16,198 nucleotides of DNA, from the NCBI GenBank assembly GCA_022701965.1, contig JAKONL010000158.1, forward strand, positions 1-16,198, read 5' to 3'. Within the stretch, counting starts at the first letter, position 1. The number at the start of each line of letters is the position of its first letter. The notes beneath the pieces are model-generated. The model did not search any database. It was not told the DNA's origin and saw only the letters and a list, made by a program, of their open reading frames with translations. The DNA comes from Burkholderiaceae bacterium. GTDB taxonomy: Bacteria > Pseudomonadota > Gammaproteobacteria > Burkholderiales > Burkholderiaceae. A program made the translations under genes and the position numbers. Shown one piece after another: positions 7,128 to 14,205 of this stretch.

Positions 7128-8015
7128 TCAGCGCGATGGCAGGTAGCGCGCCGGATCGACCGGCTTGCCCTGGCGGCGGATCTCGAAATGCAGTTTCACG
7201 CGGTCGGCGTCGCTGCTGCCCATCTCGGCGATCTTCTGGCCCTTCTGGACCGACTGGTCCTCCTTCACGAGCAGCGTCTGGTTATGCGCATAGGCCGTGA
7301 GGTAGGTGTTGTTGTGCTTGCGGATGATCAGGTTGCCGTAGCCGCGAAGCCCGGCACCGGCGTACACCACGCGTCCGTCCGCGGCGGCGATCACCGAATC
7401 TCCAGCCTTGCCGCCGATGTCGAATCCCTTGTTCTTCGCTTCGTCGAAGCCCGCGATCAGCGTTCCGCGTGCGGGCCAGATCCAACCCAGTTCCTCGTCG
7501 CCGCCGCTCGCGGCTTTCGGCGTCGCGGCACTCGTACCCGCGCCTGCCGGCACAGCAGCGATGACTGGAGGAGGTGCGACGGGACGGGTAACCGCTGCAG
7601 CGGACGCATCGCCCGCGCTCGTCGACGGCAATGTCGCGGCCACCGCACCCGGAGGCACCACACGCAGCACCTGCCCGACTTCGATCAGGTCGGCGTTCGC
7701 CAGGTTGTTCCAACGCACGATGTTCTGCCAGCTCTGTCCGGTTTCGTTCCCGATCCGGCGGATCGTGTCGCCCGGGCGAACCGCGTAGTAGCCGGGCTTG
7801 CCGTAGTTTTCGATGCCGGGCAACGGCTTGCCGGAAGCATCGGTGGTGATGGGCGGCACGCCGGACGTACCCGACGACATGCCGGCTGCGCTGGTCATGG
7901 TCCCACGATCCTCGATCGGCGCGGGACCCCTGGGTGGTGCGGTACAACCCGCAATCACGAGTGTCAACGCCAGCGTCATGCCGGCAAGCCAGCTCCGATT
8001 GCCAAAACCCTGCAT
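7128..8015 (-). CDS. nlpD: NlpD-like murein hydrolase activator lipoprotein
   Basis: The 295-residue product has a lipoprotein signal peptide ending in the lipobox IAGC (C24), a LysM peptidoglycan-binding domain (about 76-119, [14 protein letters not shown]), a Pro/Ala/Ser-rich linker (about 120-172) and a C-terminal LytM/peptidase M23 domain (about 180-290). The domain looks catalytically degenerate: the usual metal-binding HxxxD motif reads KNKGFDI, with no His. This matches NlpD and EnvC, which activate amidases such as AmiC during cell separation rather than cutting peptidoglycan themselves. The ATG at 8015 is preceded by AAGGAC and directly precedes the signal peptide. It lies 11 bases after pcm, as in the surE-pcm-nlpD order of many proteobacteria. 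Confidence 0.93.
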   Translation of the reverse strand: MQGFGNRSWLAGMTLALTLVIAGCTAPPRGPAPIEDRGTMTSAAGMSSGTSGVPPITTDASGKPLPGIENYGKPGYYAVRPGDTIRRIGNETGQSWQNIVRWNNLANADLIEVGQVLRVVPPGAVAATLPSTSAGDASAAAVTRPVAPPPVIAAVPAGAGTSAATPKAASGGDEELGWIWPARGTLIAGFDEAKNKGFDIGGKAGDSVIAAADGRVVYAGAGLRGYGNLIIRKHNNTYLTAYAHNQTLLVKEDQSVQKGQKIAEMGSSDADRVKLHFEIRRQGKPVDPARYLPSR

Positions 8016-8026
8016 GTGTTCGTCCT

Positions 8027-8800
8027 TCAAGCAATCCCCGATTTTAGGGGGACAAAATGGACGGCCTCCAGCACGCTGCGCTGCACACCCGATGCGCTTT
8101 TGTCGATCACGACCAGCGCCTGTGTGCCGTTCGCGGAGCGCGTCGGCGCCACGATCCGGCCGCCGACGGCGAGCTGGTCGATCCATGCCTGCGGTATGGC
8201 GTCGCCACCCGCAGCGGCGATGATCCCGGCGTACGGCGCACCTTTCGGATATCCGAGCATGCCGTCGCCCAGGAGCAGATGCACCGTCGCGAGACGGAAA
8301 TACCGCAGGTTCGAGCGCGCCCGCTCGTGAAGACCGCGCAGGCGCTCGATGGTGTAGACCTCCGTCGCCACATGGCTGAGCAGCGTGGCCTGGTAGCCGC
8401 AGCCGGTGCCGATCTCCATCACGCGTCCCAACCGGCCCGCGGGTTGCCCGGCGAGTGCCGGTGCGCCGAGCAGCAGTTCGATCATTCGGGCCACGACGTT
8501 GGGCTTGGAGATCGTCTGTCCGAGTCCGATCGGCAGGCTCGTGTCCTCGTAGGCCTGGTTCATCAACGCGCTGTCGACGAAACGATGGCGTTCGACCGTG
8601 TTCATCGCATTCAGGACCCGCTGGTCGGCGACGCCCAGTGCCGCCAGGCGCTGAACCATGCGAGCGCGCACCGCAGCGGAAGCCATCGAAGGTGTCGCGT
8701 CGACGAGCTGCGCGCGCGGCGATGTCGCGACGTTCGCCCGGGTCGGCGCCGAAGGCGCGGCCGGTATCGGCTTGCCGGGAAAACCGGGACGCGTACTCAT
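8027..8800 (-). CDS. pcm: Protein-L-isoaspartate O-methyltransferase
   Basis: Pcm methylates isoaspartyl residues in damaged proteins with S-adenosylmethionine and starts their repair. In the 257-residue product the family core begins near residue 45: RHRFV (71-75), LGQTISKP (93-100), the SAM-binding [14 protein letters not shown] (128-141) and [13 protein letters not shown] (178-190). The first 40 residues are Pro/Ala-rich and not part of the fold, making the protein about 45 residues longer than E. coli Pcm. The ATG at 8800 overlaps the surE stop in an ATGA tetranucleotide (8797-8800), indicating translational coupling and supporting this start even though it produces the extension. An internal Met near residue 39 or 48 could be an alternative start. 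Confidence 0.93.
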   Translation of the reverse strand: MSTRPGFPGKPIPAAPSAPTRANVATSPRAQLVDATPSMASAAVRARMVQRLAALGVADQRVLNAMNTVERHRFVDSALMNQAYEDTSLPIGLGQTISKPNVVARMIELLLGAPALAGQPAGRLGRVMEIGTGCGYQATLLSHVATEVYTIERLRGLHERARSNLRYFRLATVHLLLGDGMLGYPKGAPYAGIIAAAGGDAIPQAWIDQLAVGGRIVAPTRSANGTQALVVIDKSASGVQRSVLEAVHFVPLKSGIA

Positions 8801-9555
8801 CCGAGCAGACGCGCCACCGTATCGCGCCATTGGCCGAGGTTGGCATGGTCGGTCAGGTCGATCTGCAGCGGCGTGAGCGCCACGTGTCCCGCTGCCGTGG
8901 CATGGAAATCGGTGCCATCGCTGCCGTCCTTCGCTGTGCCCGCACCGGCGATCCAGTACATGTTCTCGCCGCGCGGACTTTCCTGGACGATCACCTTCTC
9001 CGACGCGTGGCGTCTGCCGAGACGGCACACCCGGACCGGCCTGAGTTCGTCGAACGGCAGATTCGGAATGTTGACGTTCAGCAGCCAGGCAGGACCCTGG
9101 GTCATGCGCTCGCGCTCGATCTGCTGCACGAGACGCCGTGCGACCCGGGCCGCCGCGTCGACGTGTCCCCAACCCTTCTCGGTCTGCGAGAACGCGATCG
9201 CCGGAACCCCGAAAAGGTAGGCCTCCATCGCAGCGCCTACCGTTCCGGAGTAGATCGTGTCGTCGCCCATGTTGGCGCCGTTGTTGATGCCCGAAACCAC
9301 GAGATCGGGCCGGTACCCGAGCAGACCCTTGAGAGCGATGTGCACGCAGTCGGCAGGCGTACCGGTCACGTAGCGGAAGCCATTGTGCGCATCGCGTACG
9401 TAGAGCGGCGCCGACAGCGTGAGCGCATTCGATTTCGCGCTGTTGTTGTGCTCGGGCGCAATCACCTCGACCTCGGCGATATCCCGCAAGGCCTCGTACA
9501 GCGCGACGATGCCGGGCGCCTGGAAGCCGTCGTCGTTGGAAATGAGTATCTTCAT
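8797..9555 (-). CDS. surE: 5'/3'-nucleotidase SurE (stationary-phase survival protein)
   Basis: SurE is a metal-dependent phosphatase of nucleoside monophosphates and short polyphosphate. The 252-residue product matches E. coli length. The metal site residues are visible: D8 and D9 in [11 protein letters not shown]39 in HNNSAKSNA, and N91/N92 in [26 protein letters not shown]. The start at 9555 ([10 protein letters not shown]) matches the family; a Met 12 codons earlier would add unrelated residues. No strong Shine-Dalgarno is visible at either. It is the first gene of the cluster surE-pcm-nlpD-rlmD. A TACAAT hexamer on the minus strand (9582-9577), 21 bases before the start codon, could be a -10 box, but no matching -35 was found. 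Confidence 0.95.
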   Translation of the reverse strand: MKILISNDDGFQAPGIVALYEALRDIAEVEVIAPEHNNSAKSNALTLSAPLYVRDAHNGFRYVTGTPADCVHIALKGLLGYRPDLVVSGINNGANMGDDTIYSGTVGAAMEAYLFGVPAIAFSQTEKGWGHVDAAARVARRLVQQIERERMTQGPAWLLNVNIPNLPFDELRPVRVCRLGRRHASEKVIVQESPRGENMYWIAGAGTAKDGSDGTDFHATAAGHVALTPLQIDLTDHANLGQWRDTVARLLG

Positions 9556-9674
9556 GGGCGTCTGGAAGTGCGCGAGATTGTAGGCGTCCACCCGGTCTCG
9601 GCTGCGACAAGCGGCGTCTCCACGGCGACCTACGATCGGCCGCGGATTTCAAACCATCGGGAAGGAGACGCCGA

Positions 9675-10664
9675 ATGCATGCCTGGCTTTGCGAAGACCC
9701 CACGGGAGTCGATGCCCTGAAATGGAAAGAGATCCCGACGCCCGTGCCCGGCCCGGGCGAGGTGCTCGTCGAGATCAAGGCGGCGAGCCTGAATTTCCCC
9801 GATCTCCTGATCGTCCAGAACAAATACCAGCACAAGCCGCCACTGCCGTTCGTGCCCGGTTCCGAATACGCCGGTATCGTGCGCGCCGTCGGCGAAGATG
9901 TCCGCCATCCCCGAATAGGCCAGAGCGTCGCCTGCCTGTCAGGGACGGGCGGCTTCGGCACGCACGCGATTGCCCCGGCTGCGCGCTGCATGGTCCTGCC
10001 CGACGGTTTCGACCACGTCGACGCCGCCGCCTTCATCATGATCTATGCCACTTCCTGGCACGCTCTGATGGACCGTGGGCAATTGAAGAAAGGGGAAACC
10101 GTGCTGATCCTGGGCGCAGCGGGTGGCGTGGGCACGGCCGCCATACAGATTGCAAAGGCAGCGGGTGCACGGGTCGTTGCCGCCGCATCGAGCGACGAGA
10201 AATGTGCGATCTGCAAATCGATCGGAGCGGACATCACGATCAATTACACGGCCCATCCTTTGCCCGGCGCCTTTCGCGATGCCATCAAGGCCGCGACCGG
10301 CGGCAAAGGACCCGACGTGATCTACGACCCGGTAGGCGGGGACTTCGCCGAACCGGCTTTTCGCTCGATCGCATGGCGCGGCCGCTATCTGGTCGTGGGT
10401 TTTGCCGCCGGCGACATTCCGGCTTTGCCGTTGAATTTGACTTTGCTCAAGGGCGCGTCGCTGGTCGGCGTGTTCTGGGGCGATTTCGCGCGTCGCGAGC
10501 CGGACGCCAATGCCCGAATGATGGACGAATTGAACGCTTGGTATGCACAGGGCCTCATCAAGCCCGTCGTGGACCGGACCCTGCCGATGGCCGAGCTCAA
10601 GGCAGCCTACGCATATATGGGATCGCGCGGCGTGAAAGGCAAACTCGTAATGACCAACGACTGA
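9675..10664 (+). CDS. NADPH:quinone oxidoreductase-like protein (MDR superfamily)
   Basis: The 329-residue product has the medium-chain dehydrogenase layout: a GroES-like catalytic domain (about 20-120, with PGPGEVLVEIKAASLN and VPGSEYAGIV) and a Rossmann fold (about 140-270) with GAAGGVGTAAIQIAKAAGA (147-165) for NAD(P)H. No zinc-binding Cys/His set is apparent, which points to the quinone oxidoreductase/enoyl reductase branch rather than alcohol dehydrogenases. These enzymes reduce quinones or activated double bonds; the substrate here is unknown. AAGGAG at 9662-9667 supports the ATG at 9675. The gene is divergent from surE with a 119-base gap in which I see no convincing plus-strand promoter. 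It ends at a strong hairpin facing the H-NS-like gene. Confidence 0.9.
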   Translation: MHAWLCEDPTGVDALKWKEIPTPVPGPGEVLVEIKAASLNFPDLLIVQNKYQHKPPLPFVPGSEYAGIVRAVGEDVRHPRIGQSVACLSGTGGFGTHAIAPAARCMVLPDGFDHVDAAAFIMIYATSWHALMDRGQLKKGETVLILGAAGGVGTAAIQIAKAAGARVVAAASSDEKCAICKSIGADITINYTAHPLPGAFRDAIKAATGGKGPDVIYDPVGGDFAEPAFRSIAWRGRYLVVGFAAGDIPALPLNLTLLKGASLVGVFWGDFARREPDANARMMDELNAWYAQGLIKPVVDRTLPMAELKAAYAYMGSRGVKGKLVMTND

Positions 10665-10686
10665 AAGCGAAGACTGCGAGGAGACG

Positions 10687-10728
10687 AAAAAAGAGGCCCG
10701 CCGGACACATCCGGCGGGCCTCTTGTTC
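10687..10728. terminator. Strong bidirectional terminator between the oxidoreductase and H-NS-like genes
   Basis: A perfect 13-bp stem, GAGGCCCGCCGGA (10693-10705) and TCCGGCGGGCCTC (10710-10722), has a CACA loop. On the minus strand it is followed by six Ts (the A run 10687-10692), ideal for the H-NS-like gene. On the plus strand it is followed by TTGTTC, adequate for the oxidoreductase gene. Confidence 0.93.
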
Positions 10729-10768
10729 GAGAGTCGTGTCGGGCGCGCAGGTCGCCGCTTCAATGAGC

Positions 10769-11125
10769 CTACTTGATCTCGAAATCGGAAAGCGACTTGC
10801 CTGCGGCCAGTGCTTCCGTGACCCAGCGTGGCTTGCGACCGCGCCCACCCGACCATGTCTCACCGCTTTCGCTACGGTACTTGGCCGCAGCCTTCGCCGG
10901 CGCAGCGCTCACACTGCGCTTTGACGGCGTATTGCTGCCGCGTCCGCCGGCCGAGAGTTTCAAATCGCTTGCGGTCAGTCCGTATTCCGCGATCTTCTTG
11001 CGGACATCGTCGATCACACCCGCACGTTCGTGGTTGCGCAACTCTTCGGCTTGCTTGCGCAATTGAGCGATGTGCTCTTCGTTCTTCTGGATCTGGGAAT
11101 TGATGTCAGCAAGGGTCGAGGCCAT
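10769..11125 (-). CDS. H-NS-family nucleoid-associated protein
   Basis: The 118-residue product has an N-terminal helical oligomerisation region (about 7-50, rich in Glu/Lys/Arg with heptad-like spacing), a flexible linker rich in Ser/Ala/Lys (about 58-82) and a C-terminal DNA-binding domain (about 83-118). The core motif GRGRKPRW (94-101) is followed by VTEALAAGKSLSDFEI. Betaproteobacterial H-NS homologues of about 95-120 residues share this layout. They bind AT-rich minor groove and silence horizontally acquired genes. AGGAT lies 8 bases before the ATG at 11125. Transcription ends at the hairpin 41 bases downstream. The promoter region is noticeably AT-rich for this genome, which suits autoregulation. 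Confidence 0.93.
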   Translation of the reverse strand: MASTLADINSQIQKNEEHIAQLRKQAEELRNHERAGVIDDVRKKIAEYGLTASDLKLSAGGRGSNTPSKRSVSAAPAKAAAKYRSESGETWSGGRGRKPRWVTEALAAGKSLSDFEIK

Positions 11126-11139
11126 TCAGGATCCTATGT

Positions 11140-11180
11140 GGATTGTTCGAAAATCAAAATTCTAATTGAGAATTCAATAG
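11140..11180 (-). promoter_or_regulatory. AT-rich promoter region of the H-NS-like gene with an inverted repeat
   Basis: The segment contains a minus-strand TAGAAT (11164-11159), a good -10 box about 33 bases before the start codon; no clear -35 was found. It overlaps a perfect 6-bp inverted repeat, AATTCT (11158-11163) and AGAATT (11169-11174). The run of A and T stands out from the GC-rich surroundings and resembles preferred H-NS targets. Confidence 0.5.
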
Positions 11181-11482
11181 CCGTGCATAGGCGATCGACA
11201 AAGATGTGCAAAAGCGTGTCGGATGTATGCCCGATTCCGCACTTCAGCAACTCGTCGCGTGAGGATTCGTCGAATGACGCGCGCAGATACGCAGACATGG
11301 AAAAGGTGCCGACGGTGCGCGCCTTCAACGCTGGCGGAATGCAACACGCCTGAATTTCAATGGATTCGGCTCGACATCGGCAACCGCGTTGATGAAACGT
11401 CGGAAAGCGCCTCCGAATATCGGGAAAGCGAAAAGTTCAATACCGGGAGAAGAACTTGCAATTCGTCCGGCCCAGAAAGCAG
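11181..11482. other. Intergenic stretch with no supported gene
   Basis: This is the largest non-coding gap, between the H-NS-like promoter and the terminator after tRNA-His. It is less GC-rich than the coding DNA. Open frames up to about 65 codons exist on both strands but lack ribosome sites and recognisable protein features. I see no repeat, transposon end or strong hairpin in it. Regulatory sequence for the H-NS-like gene or a small RNA cannot be excluded. Confidence 0.5.
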
Positions 11483-11504
11483 AACAGGCACCGAGGTGCC
11501 TGTT
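11483..11504 (-). terminator. Terminator downstream of tRNA-His
   Basis: AACAGGCACC (11483-11492) and GGTGCCTGTT (11495-11504) form a perfect 10-bp inverted repeat with only two bases between the arms, so the real loop is about 4 bases. It is 14 bases past the tRNA-His 3' end. On the minus strand CTGCTTTC follows, a weak T tract. Confidence 0.75.
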
Positions 11505-11518
11505 GCTTTGGAGTTTCT

Positions 11519-11595
11519 TGGGGTGGCTGATGGGACTCGAACCCACGACGACCAGAATCACAATCTGGGACTCTACCAGCTGAGCTACAGCCACC
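11519..11595 (-). tRNA. tRNA-His (anticodon GUG)
   Basis: The 77-base minus-strand sequence begins GGTGGCTGTAGCTCAG and ends AGCCACC followed by an encoded CCA. The anticodon loop TTGTGAT gives GUG. The extra 5' G (G-1) pairs with C73, the identity feature of histidine tRNA, and the T arm reads GTGGGTTCGAGTCCCAT. It starts 28 bases after the ppiD stop codon. A minus-strand TAGAAT (11613-11608) sits just upstream and could be a weak own -10, but no -35 is apparent, so co-transcription with ppiD is plausible. Confidence 0.97.
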
Positions 11596-11623
11596 GTAGA
11601 GAATCGAATTCTAACGCCAAAAA

Positions 11624-13537
11624 TCAGCGGATCGTCACCGGCGTCGCATCGACAGGTCTTGGCACGAGAATTTCGGCGTTGAAGCGCTGTTTCAACAGCG
11701 CGTAGTACGCCGCATTCTCGGCCGCGCCGACGGCCTGCGCGAACTGCTCGCCTTCGGCCTTTGCGGCGTCGGGCGCGGGCACTGGACGGGGCACCGTCTT
11801 GACCACGCGCACCACCGCATAGCCGGTGCTGCCGAGGTCGACGCCGACGAGCGCCGGCAACTTGACGGAATCGCTCCTCAACGCGGCTTCGACGACCGGC
11901 GCCGGTTGCGACTGGGTTTCGAGGCGGGATACCGTCAGGGGCGCACCGAGTGTCGCGCCTGCAAGGCTTGAACCCCAGGCCGCAAGCTTGGCTTCGCCCT
12001 CGGCCTTGGCCAGCGCCGCAGCGCGCTGCGCGACCAGTTGCGCACGGACCTTGTCCTTGATCTCGGCAAGGGGCACCGTGCGCGCCGGGGTGTATTGCGT
12101 GATGCGGCCCGCGGCAAGCTGGTTCGGGCCAATTTCGATCGCCTCGGTATTGTGTTTGCGCTCCAGCGACTCGGGTGCGAACAGCGCGTTCAGAAAGTTG
12201 CGACTCGCCAGCGCGCCGGTCGCACCGGGTACCGGCGCACGGCTGACGTTGGCGGCCTTCTGAACCGTGAGCTTCAGCTTCTCGGCCGCGGGCTGCAGGC
12301 TGTCCGGTTGCTGGTAGACCGCATCAGTGAAGGCTTCTGCCGCCTTGGCGAATTCCTGCGTCGCCTGCTGGCTGCGGACATCGTTCTCGATGGCCGCACG
12401 CACCTGCTCGAACGGCTGCACTACACCGGGCTTGATGTCGTTGAGCTGGATGATGTGATAGCCGAATTCGCTTTCGACGACGTTGCTGATCTCGCCCTTC
12501 TTGAGCCCGAACATCGCATCGTCGAACGACTTCACCATCGCGCCGCGCGTGACGAAGTCGAGATCGCCGCCCTTCTCGGCCGAGCCCGGGTCCTGCGAGT
12601 TCTTGCGGGCCACGGCCGCGAAGGACGCCGGCGCCTTGCGCACTTCCGCCAGCAGCTCTTCTGCCCGGGCCTTGGCCTTGGCCCGGTCGGCGGCGGGTGC
12701 GTCGGCCGGGGCCGTGATCAGGATGTGACTGGCGCGCCGTTCCTCGGGCGTGCCGAAGCGGGCACGGTTCTGTTCGTAGTAGGCACGTAGGTCGGCGTCG
12801 CTCACCGCGATGTTCTTCTTGGCCGCATCGAGATCGAGCACCAGGTATTCGACGCCCGCCTGTTCGGGCGCCTGGAATTCTGCCGCGTGGCTCTTGTAGT
12901 AGTCGTCGATGTCCGCGTCGGTCACGGTGACCTTGGAGGCGAACGCGGACGGTTCGAAGCGGGCGACCTGGATCTCGCGGCGGTCGTAGAACGCGTCGAG
13001 CGTGGCCTTCGACTGCGCAGGCGTCGCGAAGGCGGTTCCGGAGACACCCAGGAGCACCTGCTGCGTGGCCAGCTGCGCGCGCACCGAGGCCTCGTACTGC
13101 TCGGGCGTGCTGCCGGTCGCGAGCATGAAGCGCTGGCGATCGAACTTGCCGTCCGGCGTACGGAATGCGGCGAGTCCGGTGTCCTCGGCGAACATGCGTG
13201 CGAGCCGCTCCTCCGAGACGTTCATGTGGGCCTTGGCGGCTGCCGCGGCGAGCACGCGATCGCGGACAAGTCGCTCCAGGGTCGCATAGCGGGCGGCATC
13301 GCTGTCGAGCAGCGCCGCATCGACGCTGGGCATCTGGCTGCGGATGCGTTCGACTTCGTTGCGATGCTGCGCATCCCACTCGGGACGGGTGATGTCGTGT
13401 CCGTCGACACGCGCGACCTTCTCGCCCTTGGCATCTCCTTGGTAGCGGTCCACGCCGAACAGCACGAACGACGGAATGATCAGCAAGAACAAGAAGCCCA
13501 TGACGATCTTGTTGTACTTGCGGAAGAATTCAAACAT
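11624..13537 (-). CDS. ppiD: Periplasmic peptidyl-prolyl isomerase/chaperone PpiD
   Basis: PpiD is anchored in the inner membrane and helps newly exported proteins fold near the Sec translocon. The 637-residue product starts MFEFFRKYNK, followed by a single anchor (about 11-29, IVMGFLFLLIIPSFVLFGV) and the SurA-N-like chaperone region (about 37-200, KVARVDGHDITRPEWD). A parvulin domain spans about 264-368 (ERRASHILI, DPGSAEKGGDLDFV, ESEFGYHIIQL) and a long C-terminal chaperone region follows. Length and order match E. coli PpiD (623 residues). The start at 13537 is set by the anchor; the open frame upstream runs through the tRNA-Val gene and is not coding. tRNA genes flank it on both sides, and a terminator hairpin lies only about 38 bases upstream. 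Confidence 0.95.
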   Translation of the reverse strand: MFEFFRKYNKIVMGFLFLLIIPSFVLFGVDRYQGDAKGEKVARVDGHDITRPEWDAQHRNEVERIRSQMPSVDAALLDSDAARYATLERLVRDRVLAAAAAKAHMNVSEERLARMFAEDTGLAAFRTPDGKFDRQRFMLATGSTPEQYEASVRAQLATQQVLLGVSGTAFATPAQSKATLDAFYDRREIQVARFEPSAFASKVTVTDADIDDYYKSHAAEFQAPEQAGVEYLVLDLDAAKKNIAVSDADLRAYYEQNRARFGTPEERRASHILITAPADAPAADRAKAKARAEELLAEVRKAPASFAAVARKNSQDPGSAEKGGDLDFVTRGAMVKSFDDAMFGLKKGEISNVVESEFGYHIIQLNDIKPGVVQPFEQVRAAIENDVRSQQATQEFAKAAEAFTDAVYQQPDSLQPAAEKLKLTVQKAANVSRAPVPGATGALASRNFLNALFAPESLERKHNTEAIEIGPNQLAAGRITQYTPARTVPLAEIKDKVRAQLVAQRAAALAKAEGEAKLAAWGSSLAGATLGAPLTVSRLETQSQPAPVVEAALRSDSVKLPALVGVDLGSTGYAVVRVVKTVPRPVPAPDAAKAEGEQFAQAVGAAENAAYYALLKQRFNAEILVPRPVDATPVTIR

Positions 13538-13574
13538 GCTTGGACACTCTCTTTGGCGATGCCGTTGACGAACG

Positions 13575-13603
13575 AAAAAAGGCGAACACATGTTCGCCTT
13601 TTT
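13575..13603 (-). terminator. Terminator between tRNA-Val and ppiD
   Basis: GGCGAACA (13581-13588) pairs with TGTTCGCC (13591-13598). It is flanked by a run of As (13575-13580) and a run of Ts (13599-13603), so the complementarity extends to 13 bp and either strand ends in a U tract. It lies 7 bases past the tRNA-Val 3' end and would at least attenuate read-through into ppiD. Confidence 0.88.
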
Positions 13604-13610
13604 GTCGGGG

Positions 13611-13686
13611 TGGTGGGTGCTGAGGGGCTCGAACCCCCGACCTACGCCGTGTAAAGGCGCCGCTCTACCAACTGAGCTAAGCACCC
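13611..13686 (-). tRNA. tRNA-Val (anticodon UAC)
   Basis: The 76-base minus-strand sequence begins GGGTGCTTAGCTCAGTTGG and ends AGCACCC, discriminator A and encoded CCA. The anticodon stem GCGCC/GGCGT encloses TTTACAC, giving anticodon UAC, and the T arm reads CGGGGGTTCGAGCCCCT. Only 17 bases separate it from the hupB stop, too few for its own promoter, so it must be processed from the hupB transcript. A tRNA-Val next to hupB is a familiar betaproteobacterial arrangement. Confidence 0.97.
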
Positions 13687-13703
13687 CCGAAAGAATTGGA
13701 AAT

Positions 13704-13976
13704 TCAGTTCAGCGCGTCTTTGAGCGCCTTGCCTGGACGGAACTTCGGAATCTTGGCGGCCTTGATTTTAATCGCCTCGCCCGTGCGCGGATTGCGGCCC
13801 GTGCGTGCGGCGCGCTTGCCCACGGCGAAGGTGCCGAAACCGACGAGGGACACGGAATTGCCCTTCTTGAGCGTGGTGCGGATGGCGCCGATCGTCGATT
13901 CGAGTGCGCGCGTGGCGGCGGCTTTGGAAATGTCGGCGTTCTTTGCGATGTGCTCAATCAGTTCGGTCTTGTTCAC
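13704..13976 (-). CDS. hupB: DNA-binding protein HU (beta type)
   Basis: HU is a dimeric nucleoid protein that bends DNA without sequence specificity. The 90-residue product has the exact family length: helices at about 3-37, [22 protein letters not shown] (42-63) leading into the beta arm, P63 at the arm tip (RNPRTGE) that intercalates DNA, and a closing [14 protein letters not shown] differs in arm sequence, and the neighbours (tRNA-Val, ppiD) fit hupB. Translation starts at GTG 13976. The GAGG ribosome site and the GTG fall within a 13-base palindrome (13975-13987). The usual upstream neighbours lon and clpX are not seen; a tartrate-dehydrogenase-like gene lies there instead. Confidence 0.96.
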   Translation of the reverse strand: MNKTELIEHIAKNADISKAAATRALESTIGAIRTTLKKGNSVSLVGFGTFAVGKRAARTGRNPRTGEAIKIKAAKIPKFRPGKALKDALN

Positions 13977-14110
13977 GAGGGCCTCGTAGGGAAAGGTTGA
14001 TCCAGGGTCGTCAGGGCCGTGGCCGAGCCCATGATGGGACGTGCGGCGCAGGGGGAAGGGAGTGATTTCCTGACGTTTTCCGATGTGCCGGCAGCGGACT
14101 GCCAGCGACG

Positions 14111-14139
14111 ATTACAACCACTGGTCTACGGGGTGTCAA
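14111..14139 (-). promoter_or_regulatory. hupB promoter
   Basis: On the minus strand a perfect TTGACA (14139-14134) and TGTAAT (14116-14111) are separated by the ideal 17 bases. The predicted start site near 14104 gives a 5' leader of about 127 bases before the hupB GTG. Nothing else in the 13977-14205 gap looks like a promoter. A weak bulged dyad of GGGGCGCGA and TCGCGCTCCCC near 14155-14190 could be a poor terminator for the upstream dehydrogenase gene. Confidence 0.8.
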
Positions 14140-14205
14140 CAAGACGACCGATCAACGCAACCCAGCGGGGAGCGCGATTCTAGGGGTGTTTCGCGCCCCG
14201 GCTTC

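Noticed and set aside
8801..10039. Apparent minus-strand protein extending far upstream of pcm
   Set aside because: The frame runs antisense through the oxidoreductase gene and out of frame through surE; only the part after 8800 has methyltransferase motifs, and the ATGA overlap fixes the start.
11134..11328. 64-codon minus-strand frame upstream of the H-NS-like gene
   Set aside because: It has no ribosome site or recognisable protein feature and overlaps the likely H-NS-like promoter.
11223..11705. Plus-strand frame of 160 codons across the tRNA-His region
   Set aside because: It reads through the antisense of a tRNA gene, a terminator and the end of ppiD.
11519..13686. tRNA genes as attachment sites of an integrated element
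   Set aside because: No integrase gene or direct repeat of a tRNA 3' end was seen, and the DNA between the two tRNAs is the housekeeping gene ppiD.
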